39,190 bases of DNA. It comes from a virus. Position 1 is the first letter of the stretch; every line of letters starts with the position of its first letter. The notes under the pieces are model-generated. The model was not told where the DNA came from and did not search any database. It saw only the letters and a list, made by a program, of their open reading frames with translations. The DNA lies in the IMG/VR virus record IMGVR_UViG_3300036407_000013, positions 1 through 39,190 of that record, one strand, 5' to 3'. Shown in pieces: positions 6,499-14,277 of the stretch. The position numbers were made by a program, and so were the translations under genes.

Positions 6499-7652
6499 CA
6501 GCGGAGGAGCCCCCTACGGCGGAGTTCAGCTTCGACGGCGGAGCGGTCGGGACGAGGGCCGGCAGGGCGAGCACCGGCCTTAGCCTGAGCGCGCTCGGCG
6601 CCGCGTTGGACGATCTGCTCGAGTTCGGCCAGCGCCTGCAGGAAGCCCTCTTCCGACTGGGTGCGGTCCAGACGGGCGATCGCGGCCTGGGCGGCCTGGC
6701 CTTCCCGCTCGCTGATCGCGCCGCCCCCCTTCAGCGACCCGAAGGCTTCCAGGAAGGTCTTGCCCTTCGCCTGCTCCAGCAGGGTGATGAAGTCTTTCTG
6801 CGGGGTGCCTGGAATTGGCGGCAGAACGCCCGTTCCCCCGGTCCCGAGCTTACGGCCGGGGTGCTCCCGTAGCTGACCGATCGTCTCAAGCATGGACTGC
6901 GCGGTGGCGAGGTTGTTCGGAAGCTCCACGCGCGCCTGCGCGCCGGCATCCGCCTCGATCTTCGCCGCGGATAGCTGAGCGGCCGGAGGCGTGTAGCCCA
7001 GCCGGCCGCCTTGGCCACCTTGCCCTCCGCCCTGACGCGCCAGCCAGTCAGCACCCAGCATGAGCTGAGAGCCGCCGTCGCCAGTGGGAACGGGCATGGA
7101 GGAGCCGCGGAGCTTGCCGAGTTCCTGGGCTTCGGTGGACTGGCCGATCGCCGCGAGGGCGCCTTCCGCCATGCGCCAGCCGACTTCCCGGCCCTGGCGG
7201 TCATACACCGGCTCAGCGCCCTTCGCGGGGGCCTCCCCGAAGAACTGACCGATGTTGCTCGGGTCGCGCTCGTCGATGACGCGTCCGTTGACATTCATCG
7301 CCTTCGGGGCGGCCATCTCTGCGAGCTTGGCGTAGGGCGAGATGTCAAAGCCCTTGGTGTTGCTGAGCTGCGCCAGAGCCTCGGCGATCTCCTGCGGGGA
7401 GCGGCGGCGACCGGGGCCTTGCTCCATCACTGGGGCAAAGGCGGCCGAGATGTCCTCTCCGTTGTCGTTGGGGATCGCGGCCTGTCGGACCGCGCCTGGG
7501 ACCGGCTGAAAGAGGCCGGCGGCTCGCTGCTTCGCGACCTCCAGCGCCTCAAGCTGCGCCCGACGCCGCTTCTGCCCCTCGAAGTCCACGCCGAGCAGGC
7601 CGATACCAGCCATGTTGAGGGCCTGCTTTGCGGCCGAACCAAACATCCCCAT
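6498..7652 (-). CDS. Putative ejection/internal virion protein
   Basis: A 384-residue protein beginning with a hydrophobic Ala/Gly N-terminus (MGMFGSAAKQALNMAGIGLLG), as in many phage ejection proteins. The centre has a Gly/Gln linker (GGGQGGQGG) and the C-terminal third a helical region with LLEQAKGKTFLEAF and AISEREGQAAQAAIARLD, a pattern common in podovirus proteins encoded beside the transglycosylase. It sits between the S74-domain protein (3-nt gap) and the SLT protein (ATGA overlap), suggesting the three form one internal/ejection complex. No enzymatic motif is visible. Confidence 0.65.
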   Translation of the reverse strand: MGMFGSAAKQALNMAGIGLLGVDFEGQKRRRAQLEALEVAKQRAAGLFQPVPGAVRQAAIPNDNGEDISAAFAPVMEQGPGRRRSPQEIAEALAQLSNTKGFDISPYAKLAEMAAPKAMNVNGRVIDERDPSNIGQFFGEAPAKGAEPVYDRQGREVGWRMAEGALAAIGQSTEAQELGKLRGSSMPVPTGDGGSQLMLGADWLARQGGGQGGQGGRLGYTPPAAQLSAAKIEADAGAQARVELPNNLATAQSMLETIGQLREHPGRKLGTGGTGVLPPIPGTPQKDFITLLEQAKGKTFLEAFGSLKGGGAISEREGQAAQAAIARLDRTQSEEGFLQALAELEQIVQRGAERAQAKAGARPAGPRPDRSAVEAELRRRGLLR

Positions 7653-7655
7653 GGA

Positions 7656-9044
7656 TCAGGCCTCCAGCGCGGCGTAGTTGACGAAGAGGAAGCCGCCGGG
7701 GCCTTCGCGCACGGCGTGCGGGTCGGTCTTGATGACCTCCTGGGCGATGACGCCGCGGAAGCGCTTGCCAGGCCAGAAGCGGTAGGTCCATTCCACCCAG
7801 CGGCGGCCCTTGGCGTCGTGCCCGATCGTCTCGATGTCTTCCTTCAGGCGCTCGTCCGAGGCCCCGGCCGCAGCGGCGGCTTGGGCGTTCGCCGAGAGGT
7901 AGCTGAGCCAGTCGCCCATCGAAGCGCCGCTTTCCTTGGTCTTGGTCGTGCCGGTCATGGTCCCGGTGCTGGTCTGGCCTTTCAGGAGGTCCAGCGGCAG
8001 CGAGTTCCAGAGCGAGCCTTCCATGCCGAGGGCAGCGATCGGCGCCATGGCCTGCTGCTGCTGGATCTGGCGCAGCATCTCGCCCATGCCGGACTGCGAC
8101 GCGATGTTCTGGCGCTGCTGCTCCTGCATCTCGCTTGCGGTGCCTGCGAGGCCGGCAGCCCCGGCCATCTGACGCTGAAGCGCGCCGTCGCGCTGGCTGG
8201 CGTTGAACTGAGCGCCGCTGTTCTGCGCGTCCATGTTGGCGAGGCCGAAGGTGTTCTGCGCGTTCAGGTTGGCGAGGCTCATGCCCTGACGGCGGTCTGC
8301 GTCCTGATTGCTGAGCATGGCGCCCGTGTTGAAGGCGTCGGCGCGAAGCCCGCTCTCAAGCTGGCCGCGGGACAGGCCAAGTTCGCCTTCCGTGAGGGCG
8401 CGCAGGATGGATCCGCCCGAGCCGCCGAACGTCTCGTCGCCGGCCAGGTCTAGCGCCTGCTGCTGACGGGTGAGGTTCCGGTCGCGGTCGAAGCCCGCCA
8501 GCGAGGTGTCCACCACGCGGTCGGTGTACGGGTTCATGTAGGCGTCGAGGTTGTCGAGCAGCGAGGCCGCATTGCCGCTCGTCGCCTGCCCCGTCGAGAT
8601 GCCGGCGAGGTTCGCCTGGCTGCCTCGCATGTCGTTGAACGTGGACATGGCGTCGCCGTAGGGGTTCCCCGTCGAGGCAGCGCCGCCCTGACCAGAGGCC
8701 AGCATTGCCGCCCGCTTCGGGCCAGCGCTCTCCGCGAACAGGCCGGGGCCGCCGCTGCTGCCACCGTTCGCCATCATCGCGGCTCGCTTCGGGCCCATGG
8801 CCGCGGCGCTGCCGCCGCCGTAGCCTCCGAACTGTCCAAGCCCGGCCGCGCCCTGCGCCGCCTGGGTCTGCAGCGGGTCGGCGCCCGGCACGAGGCTGGA
8901 CGGGTCCAGGCCCGCAAAGGTGGACGAGATGCGCCCACCCAGAGCCCCCAAGCCCGACGTGACCCATTCGGGGTTCGTCGGCGTCGAGGTCATCGACGTG
9001 TTCTGCGTTGTCGAGGTCTTCGACTTCTTCGAGCTAATGCCCAT
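7656..9044 (-). CDS. Virion protein with C-terminal S74-like chaperone domain
   Basis: A 462-residue Gly/Ala/Gln-rich protein. The last 75 residues (SDERLKEDIETIG...FRGVIAQEV) match the Peptidase_S74 intramolecular chaperone that trimerises and then cleaves itself from tail fibres. Here it follows a helical Gln-rich region (residues about 160-370) with repeated LANLNAQN / LANMDAQN units, rather than a beta-rich fibre. A direct repeat, GPKRAAMMANG and GPKRAAMLASG, occurs in the first quarter. The N-terminus is Ser/Thr/Lys-rich. Its neighbours are putative ejection proteins, so the role could be ejection or fibre. The ATG at 9044 overlaps the previous gene by 11 bp. Confidence 0.75.
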   Translation of the reverse strand: MGISSKKSKTSTTQNTSMTSTPTNPEWVTSGLGALGGRISSTFAGLDPSSLVPGADPLQTQAAQGAAGLGQFGGYGGGSAAAMGPKRAAMMANGGSSGGPGLFAESAGPKRAAMLASGQGGAASTGNPYGDAMSTFNDMRGSQANLAGISTGQATSGNAASLLDNLDAYMNPYTDRVVDTSLAGFDRDRNLTRQQQALDLAGDETFGGSGGSILRALTEGELGLSRGQLESGLRADAFNTGAMLSNQDADRRQGMSLANLNAQNTFGLANMDAQNSGAQFNASQRDGALQRQMAGAAGLAGTASEMQEQQRQNIASQSGMGEMLRQIQQQQAMAPIAALGMEGSLWNSLPLDLLKGQTSTGTMTGTTKTKESGASMGDWLSYLSANAQAAAAAGASDERLKEDIETIGHDAKGRRWVEWTYRFWPGKRFRGVIAQEVIKTDPHAVREGPGGFLFVNYAALEA

Positions 9045-9393
9045 CCACCAGTGCCTTTCGTACAGTGACCGACCAGCGGCGGTAGTTCAGATCCTTGAGA
9101 GCCCGCGCCCATCCGGGGTGGCCCTCGATCAGCATTTCGGAGCAGCCGTTGGCCTTGGCCCAGCGCTCCACGAGAACGAGGTTTTGCGTCAGCGCCGGGA
9201 GTGAACCCGCAGCCCACATCACCTGACAGGCCGTTTCAGTCGGGTAGGCCACCACCTCCACGATGAAGCAGCAGTCGGGCTGGGTGAGCAGGTGCGCCCG
9301 GCCCTCAGCCAGCTCCCGCTCGATGCCCTCAATGGTGTGGTGCGAGCCGTCGCAGGCCTTGGCGATCTCAGGCCGCCAGCGTTCCCAGCTCAC
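9034..9393 (-). CDS. GNAT-like small structural-region protein
   Basis: A 119-residue protein with features reminiscent of compact phage GNAT-fold proteins: CFIVEVVAYPTETACQVMWAAGS, then a helix LVERWAKANGCSEMLIEG and a C-terminal RALKDLNYRRWSVTVRK, similar to the last strands of an acetyltransferase. The canonical acetyl-CoA loop is not evident, so activity is doubtful. It starts at GTG 9393, overlapping the upstream stop as GTGA. Similar small proteins are commonly encoded next to nozzle genes in podoviruses; the role is unknown. Confidence 0.6.
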   Translation of the reverse strand: MSWERWRPEIAKACDGSHHTIEGIERELAEGRAHLLTQPDCCFIVEVVAYPTETACQVMWAAGSLPALTQNLVLVERWAKANGCSEMLIEGHPGWARALKDLNYRRWSVTVRKALVDGH

Positions 9394-10952
9394 TTGCGCC
9401 CCCGCGGCTTCGCGTCGAACAGCAGCCGCCCGAGCCTGGCGCTCGTGGGCGCGCTCGACCCCGAGAACTTCACCCGGAACAGCAGGCCCTCGGCCAGGAA
9501 GTCCACTCGATCCTCACCGGGCGGCATGGCGTAGGGGCCGTAGGTGGTCCCCTCCCCTTGCGGGTAAGCCCGGGTGGTCAGGGTGAGCTGCACCGCGCCC
9601 ATCTGCTGGGCGATGTCCGGCCAGGCCCCGCGAACCAGGAAGTGGCGGTCCTCGTCGAGGTAGATGTCGGCGCTTTCGATGAACCAGGAGAGTTGCCCCC
9701 CGTCCGCCGAATTGCCCTTCTCGTGCCAGTAGATGGCCCCGCCGTAGGTCACGCCGCAGGGGTAGGACGTCGGCCCCGCATCGACCATGGCCGTGCGCGC
9801 CTCGGCGCCCTTGTACCAGCTCCCGGCGTCGGGACCTTCCACCGCAACCGCCACGTAGCGGCTGTTCTCGTAGCCGTCGCGGGCGTCGGGGTAGTCCCAG
9901 CGGACTTCCGAGAACTCGGCCACGGTGCTGGCCACGATCTTGTCGCCCTGAGAGGCGGCAAGGTTCTCGGCGAAGTCCTCCCGGATCGGGCACGGGATCG
10001 GCTCGGGCCGTCCACCCAGCATGTAGCGCCAGAACTGCCGGTCAGGGCTGATCCAGTAGGCCACGCCGTTGAGCACCGCCGCCGCATTCGGCCCAATCAG
10101 CCCGCAGCGGTCGGAGATGCGCGAGAACTCCCAGATCTTGGTGACCTGGCCGACGTAGGTTCCGAGGAACAGGCCCCAGTTCGTCCACACCAGCAGGTAC
10201 TTGCCGATCACGCGGCCGGCGACGATGCGCCCGCCACCCGGCAGGATGTACTCGCGGTGCGTGCCGTTGGAGGCCAGCGAGGTCGTCCAGGCGGTGTTGT
10301 CCCGCGCCGCCGAGTGCCGAATGCACATCGGGTTGAAGTCGCCCGACGTCTCCTCGTTGCAGCCCAGCGCGAACACCTGGAACTGCGGAGACACCAGCAT
10401 GTGCGTGATGTTGTCCGGCGCGTTGGCGATGGCGACAGCGGGAGACGCGGTGTTGTTGGACCACTCGAACAGGGTCTGGTTGCGGGGGCTGCCGAGCAGC
10501 TTCTGGCCCCACGCCGCTAGGCTCCAGGTCAGCGGGAAGTAGTCGCTGGCCGAGTCCTCGCCGTAGTCACCGACACCATAGGTCCCGGTGCCGTACCCGG
10601 CCGAGCCCGCGCCATCGATCGCGCCGGCCGTGAAGCCAGAGGTAGGCGTGATGTCGGCAAGCGTGCCGGACTTCCAGACGTGCAGCTTGTTGTGCTGTCC
10701 GAGGCCGAGGTGCTGCTGGGCGTTGTTGTCGGTCCAGGCGAAGACGGTCCTGCAGATGCCGGGGATGGTCGAGAGCGTCACCCGCTCCCAGCCGCCGATG
10801 ACCTGCGCGCGGCCGAGGCGGAAGCGAACGTTGGATCCATCAGACCAGCCGGGAGCCGCAGCCGAGGCGGTGTCATCGGTCTTGATGCCGGGGGGCACGT
10901 CGAGGGGAATTCTGATGCTCGCCTCCCTGTGATAGGTTCTTCCGATGGACAC
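9390..10952 (-). CDS. Tail nozzle / P22 gp10-like beta-propeller protein
   Basis: A 500-residue class beta-rich protein whose N-terminal pattern (RIPLDVPPGIKTDD, then SDGSNVRFRLGRAQVIGGWE) matches the packaged-DNA stabilisation or nozzle proteins that close the portal vertex in P22- and SU10-type phages. Repeated blade-like segments (e.g. RTVFAWTDNNAQQHLGLG) fit a propeller. The start is uncertain: the listed GTG at 10952 has no ribosome site, whereas a very good AGGGAGG precedes an ATC at 10916 that would give the expected short N-terminus IRIPLDVPPG. No ATG lies nearby. Located just downstream (in transcription) of the tail fibre genes. Confidence 0.75.
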   Translation of the reverse strand: MSIGRTYHREASIRIPLDVPPGIKTDDTASAAAPGWSDGSNVRFRLGRAQVIGGWERVTLSTIPGICRTVFAWTDNNAQQHLGLGQHNKLHVWKSGTLADITPTSGFTAGAIDGAGSAGYGTGTYGVGDYGEDSASDYFPLTWSLAAWGQKLLGSPRNQTLFEWSNNTASPAVAIANAPDNITHMLVSPQFQVFALGCNEETSGDFNPMCIRHSAARDNTAWTTSLASNGTHREYILPGGGRIVAGRVIGKYLLVWTNWGLFLGTYVGQVTKIWEFSRISDRCGLIGPNAAAVLNGVAYWISPDRQFWRYMLGGRPEPIPCPIREDFAENLAASQGDKIVASTVAEFSEVRWDYPDARDGYENSRYVAVAVEGPDAGSWYKGAEARTAMVDAGPTSYPCGVTYGGAIYWHEKGNSADGGQLSWFIESADIYLDEDRHFLVRGAWPDIAQQMGAVQLTLTTRAYPQGEGTTYGPYAMPPGEDRVDFLAEGLLFRVKFSGSSAPTSARLGRLLFDAKPRGRK

Positions 10953-11166
10953 GATCGAACTGCGCGAGCCGCCGGAGCCCACCGTGGAGAGGCAGGCCCT
11001 TGTCGAGATCCGGTGGCGGGTAGAGACCGCGGCTGGCGAGTTGCTGGCTGAGCATCCGGGTCAGTGGGCGGCCCAAGCCGATGCTGTCCGCCTTAAGGCG
11101 CGGCTTGTGAGATCTACCCGCGTGACGACGCTAGATGTGCTCGAGGACTACAGCCCCGCGATGTAG
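10945..11166 (+). CDS. Small plus-strand protein in the tail block
   Basis: A 73-residue acidic protein that I do not recognise, with a helical middle (VEIRWRVETAAGELLAEHPGQW) and a C-terminal TTLDVLEDYSPAM. ATG 10945 is preceded by AGG at 8 nt. It fills the only gap in the minus-strand tail genes, is divergent from the nozzle gene and overlaps the 3' end of the next minus-strand gene by 19 bp. The codon third-position GC bias and lack of any minus-strand candidate in the gap support it being coding. Probably an autonomously expressed cargo gene. Confidence 0.5.
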   Translation: MDTIELREPPEPTVERQALVEIRWRVETAAGELLAEHPGQWAAQADAVRLKARLVRSTRVTTLDVLEDYSPAM

Positions 11167-11885
11167 CTGGTGAGCGCGGCGTTCAAGGCAGCCACCTGCG
11201 ACGCCGTTAGCGACAGGCCAAGGTGGGCCGCGGCTAGCGTGACCGTATTGCTGCAGTCCACCAGCAGAGCCGGGTTGATGTTGAAGGTGCCTGCCGCCAA
11301 CGCGGGGGCCGCGACCAGGGCGCTGTTCGCGTAGACGTCGTAGCCGCCCGAATTGGAGCGTGACAGGGCAACGTGGCCCATCGCTGCTGCGGGCGTCACG
11401 TCCGTTGAACCTGCGCTTCGCGTCCGGATCTTAGCGCCGCTATCCCAGTTGTTGATGTGAGTGCCGCCGTCGATCTGCACCACGGCGGCGTTGGCGAGCG
11501 ACTGCCCACCGTAAGCGGTCGTGTAGCTGCCGAGCGCGTGGTTGGTCTGCGCGTAGGCGCCCGTGCCCGGCATGGTTATCCCGACAGCGCTGCCGTTCCC
11601 CACGAAGCCCACGTCTGCGGTAAACGGCAGGCCGCCAGCGTTCGTCGCAGCCTCGTTCTTGGTCCAGTTGAGCAGGGATGCCTGGCTGTCGTGAGCGGCG
11701 GTGACGTAGAATGCATCCAGCCGCGACCAGACCCCAGCGTTCTTCAGCGCCATGATCGTGCGGTTGATGAGGTATTTCCGCTCGGCATTGGGCTGGGTCG
11801 TCATGCGCGCGATGAGCGCTTTCGCCTCGTCGCACAGCGAGCCGCGGCCGGCGTTGAACCCCTGAAGGCGGGTCAGGTACAGCAT
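11148..11885 (-). CDS. Putative tail surface/fibre protein
   Basis: A 245-residue protein with an N-terminal helical part (LIARMTTQPNAERKYLINRTI) and a beta-rich Gly/Ser/Thr/Ala body, ending in LSLTASQVAALNAALTSYI. The composition and short alternating motifs resemble ConA-like or host-contact domains of tail fibres, and a related closing motif (SGQAAQLYTYLK) occurs in the protein at 15587-16342. The ATG at 11885 overlaps the preceding stop as ATGA; a much longer open frame through it is not coding. Probably a distal receptor-binding or fibre component. No catalytic residues recognised. Confidence 0.65.
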   Translation of the reverse strand: MLYLTRLQGFNAGRGSLCDEAKALIARMTTQPNAERKYLINRTIMALKNAGVWSRLDAFYVTAAHDSQASLLNWTKNEAATNAGGLPFTADVGFVGNGSAVGITMPGTGAYAQTNHALGSYTTAYGGQSLANAAVVQIDGGTHINNWDSGAKIRTRSAGSTDVTPAAAMGHVALSRSNSGGYDVYANSALVAAPALAAGTFNINPALLVDCSNTVTLAAAHLGLSLTASQVAALNAALTSYIAGL

Positions 11886-12958
11886 CAGCTGTCGCTGCCC
11901 GCGTCCGTGGTGATGGTCAGGCGAACGCCGATGAGCTTGGCGTCGATCGCAAGCGTGTCGTTCGTGCCGTCGTCGGCCTTCCGCAGCACCTGGAACACGA
12001 CAACGTCCTGCGCCGCGGGCGTACCGCCGATGGTGACGGCAGCACTCTCGTCGCCGATGTAGATGTCGTCCGTCGTGCCGCCAGTGTCGTTGGAGTACTG
12101 GGCAGTCCCGAAGGCAGCGTCCATGGGGTCGTCGTTGGACAGCGCCATCCCCTGCAAGCCCCAGGACACCTTGAAGTTCGTCGTGGTGGCGCCGTGCGAC
12201 CAGATCGGCTGGAACGTGACGGTGCCTTCGTTCCAGCTCTTCGGCATGGCGACCTGGAACTGCGCGTACTCCACCGTGGAGGGGTCGAAGTCGAGCGTGC
12301 TCAGCATCACCTTGTTGGTGGTCAGCTCCGACAGGCCCACTGCAGCGCCATTGGTGTTGCGCGCAATCATGGCGCTGGCCGGGATCCAGAGCTGCTGCTT
12401 GCCGACGATCTGGGTGGCGTAGTCGGAGAGGTCCGTGGAGACGACCTGGCTGGGAACCCAGGATCCGCTGCGGACGAACAGGGCCTTGCCCTCGTTGCCG
12501 GCGGAGGCTGGCAGGGAGCCCGAGGCCGAGAGCGCCGCGGCGTCGGCGTACTGCTTGAAGCTGAGGCCGCCGATCATGAGCTGGCGCACGTTCGTGCCGT
12601 CGCAGATGACCGTGGTCAGGTCGCCGCTCTCGATCGTGACCGTGGAGCCCGAGCCGGTCGTAAGCGTGAGGTTGCCCGTCAGGGCAGACCAGACCATGTA
12701 CGTCTTCTCGACGCTGGGCAGGGTGACCGTGTAGCTGCCCGTTCCGGTGAACTTGAGGCACCGAGCGCGGGCCTCGTCGGCCGTGCCGTTGGCGGAGGTG
12801 AGCGTGTAGTTGCCGGTCAGCGCCTTGGTGGTCCAGCCATCCATGGCGAAGTCGGCGAGGTCGAAGACGCCCGCGTTCTGGACGTCGCCCCAGATGTTGG
12901 TTCCTTCGCCGGTCGCCTGCTTGGTGAGCCGGTTGCGGGCTGTGTAGGAGCTGGGCAT
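11885..12958 (-). CDS. Tail fibre protein
   Basis: A 357-residue beta-rich protein with a typical phage tail-fibre N-terminus (SYTARNRLTKQATGEGTNIW) and the GTGSYTVTLPS and SGSTVTIESGDLTTVICDG repeats found in trimeric fibre shafts and tips. The C-terminal half (AMIARNTNGAAV onward) is a distinct globular module resembling phage-encoded surface-binding domains. It lies in a run of adaptor, short coiled-coil protein, fibre and second fibre protein, so it probably contacts the host receptor. The start is the first ATG after the upstream gene. Confidence 0.8.
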   Translation of the reverse strand: MPSSYTARNRLTKQATGEGTNIWGDVQNAGVFDLADFAMDGWTTKALTGNYTLTSANGTADEARARCLKFTGTGSYTVTLPSVEKTYMVWSALTGNLTLTTGSGSTVTIESGDLTTVICDGTNVRQLMIGGLSFKQYADAAALSASGSLPASAGNEGKALFVRSGSWVPSQVVSTDLSDYATQIVGKQQLWIPASAMIARNTNGAAVGLSELTTNKVMLSTLDFDPSTVEYAQFQVAMPKSWNEGTVTFQPIWSHGATTTNFKVSWGLQGMALSNDDPMDAAFGTAQYSNDTGGTTDDIYIGDESAAVTIGGTPAAQDVVVFQVLRKADDGTNDTLAIDAKLIGVRLTITTDAGSDS

Positions 12959-13195
12959 CTAGATCACTGCTCCGGTGTCTTGGCGGATCCACGACGTGCC
13001 GTCGCTCACCGCGAGGATGTTCAGGGTGGTGTTCTTCAGGACGCAGTTCGGGTAGCTCGCCGCGGCCGGCATGTTGGCCGTCGTGCAGGCGAACACCGGA
13101 CCCGGGCTTTGCGGCTCCTCGAGCAATGCGACGCGGGCTTCCACCTCGGCCAGGTACTCGGCCAGGTCGGGGGTCGTCCCCAGCGGCACCGGCAT
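12959..13195 (-). CDS. Short coiled-coil tail protein
   Basis: A 78-residue protein with an N-terminal coiled coil (LAEYLAEVEARVALLEE) followed by a compact beta module (TTANMPAAASYPNCVLKN and SDGTSWIRQDTGAVI) that is commonly found at the tip of phage tail fibres. It directly follows the adaptor (TAATG overlap) and precedes the fibre by a few bases. A small fibre-attachment or tip protein is likely. Confident as a gene, less so for its role. Confidence 0.7.
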   Translation of the reverse strand: MPVPLGTTPDLAEYLAEVEARVALLEEPQSPGPVFACTTANMPAAASYPNCVLKNTTLNILAVSDGTSWIRQDTGAVI

Positions 13196-13818
13196 TAGGC
13201 GAAGGGCCGCATACGACGGGCCGGCGAGGAGCCGTAGGACTGCCGTTGGTCCTGTCCGTTGATGGCGAGAAGTCCGCGCTCAAACAGCGTCCGGTGCTTC
13301 AGCTCCATCTGGTCGTCTTCCATGTCCCCGAAGGCGTAGGCGAGCGCGCCGTTCAGGTAGACGTCGGGGTGCGCTGTCAGCAGCCAGTTCGTGGTGTTGG
13401 ACTCGGTCAGTGCCGGCAAGGTGCGCCGATAGACCAGGGTCGCGGTGTAGGTGGTGTCCGGGGTCGGAGCCATCAGGAACGCATCGCCCACGATGGTGTA
13501 GTAGAGCGGTCGCCCCACGCCCTCGCTGGCGGCTTCCCGGACGTCGTCGAACTCGTCCGCCTTGACGTACTGCAGGCGGGTGACAGGGTTGGTGTTCAGG
13601 TGGAAAGACCGCACGCCCGCGAAGGTCGCCGGCAGCGCCGGGTTCACCGTCATGACGGTGAAGCTGTCGTTCCGCACGTACATCTGGCGGCAGTCGAGAA
13701 CGCGGTTCGCCTCGGCTTCAGCAAGCGCGATGAACTCGCCGTAGCGGGTGGCGAGGTCCGAGCGCACGATGCGGACGCCGAGGGCCGTGACCAGCTCTGC
13801 GTATGTGGTGATCGCCAT
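13195..13818 (-). CDS. SU10-type head-tail adaptor protein
   Basis: A 207-residue protein with the adaptor pattern: N-terminal TYAELVTALGVRIVRSDLATRYGEFIALAEAEANRVLDC, split by the family as two helices, then a beta layer (DDVREAASEGVGRPLYYTIVGDAFLMAPTP) and a C-terminal helical extension (DQMELKHRTLFERGLLAI). This matches the phage adaptor (SU10/gp4-type) that rings the portal and receives the nozzle. Its position downstream of major capsid and before fibres and nozzle is consistent. Its ATG at 13818 lies directly next to the stop of the metallopeptidase lipoprotein gene (13819). Confidence 0.8.
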   Translation of the reverse strand: MAITTYAELVTALGVRIVRSDLATRYGEFIALAEAEANRVLDCRQMYVRNDSFTVMTVNPALPATFAGVRSFHLNTNPVTRLQYVKADEFDDVREAASEGVGRPLYYTIVGDAFLMAPTPDTTYTATLVYRRTLPALTESNTTNWLLTAHPDVYLNGALAYAFGDMEDDQMELKHRTLFERGLLAINGQDQRQSYGSSPARRMRPFA

Positions 13819-14244
13819 TCAGCGGGCTCCCCAGGCCGACCCGATGAGCGGCTTCGGCTTCAAACTCTGCGGGCTCGTGCCGCGTCCATCATCGTTGTGC
13901 CGCCAGCCCCGCGCGTGCGCCCACTCGTGCTGAATGAGTTCCTGCCGCTCACGCTCGGAGGGCCACGCGCCCCTTGCCGGAACCACGACCGTATCGAGCC
14001 CAGCGATGTAGCAGCCGTTGATGTAGCGTGTGCCCGCGGCCATGCCGTTCCAGTGCCGGCACAGGTCGTGGATCGCCTTGAGGTCGCGCAGTTCTAGCTG
14101 CTGCGTGCTCCCCGTCTGCGTTTGCCCGGCGCGGTATTCGGCCGGAGGTCGCTCTACTGGTCGGTTCGGCTTAAACATAGCCGCGCACCCTCCGAAGACG
14201 AGCGCCCAGATAAGCGTCGGGAGGGTCTGGCCGAGCCGTCGCAT
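13819..14244 (-). CDS. Lipoprotein with HExxHxxGxxH metallopeptidase motif
   Basis: A 141-residue protein with a hydrophobic N-terminus (LPTLIWALVFGGC, Cys20) that looks like a lipoprotein signal with an atypical Phe at -3. Near the C-terminus is a complete zinc-metallopeptidase motif, HEWAHARGWRH (residues 106-116), with both His pairs, the catalytic Glu107 and the turn Gly113. It is small for a metzincin and lacks an obvious Met-turn. The start at 14244 has GGAG at 7 nt. It is divergent from the acyltransferase and lies between surface-protein genes and the adaptor. Possible roles are surface or peptidoglycan processing, lysis, or lysogenic effector; none is proven. Confidence 0.7.
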   Translation of the reverse strand: MRRLGQTLPTLIWALVFGGCAAMFKPNRPVERPPAEYRAGQTQTGSTQQLELRDLKAIHDLCRHWNGMAAGTRYINGCYIAGLDTVVVPARGAWPSERERQELIQHEWAHARGWRHNDDGRGTSPQSLKPKPLIGSAWGAR

Positions 14245-14277
14245 TTGGTCGCTCCGCAACCTGTGGTACCGTCAGGC

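Noticed and set aside
12194-13198. Long open frames on the opposite strand of the fibre, portal and terminase genes
   Set aside because: They are GC-bias shadows of confident minus-strand genes and contain no recognisable domain.
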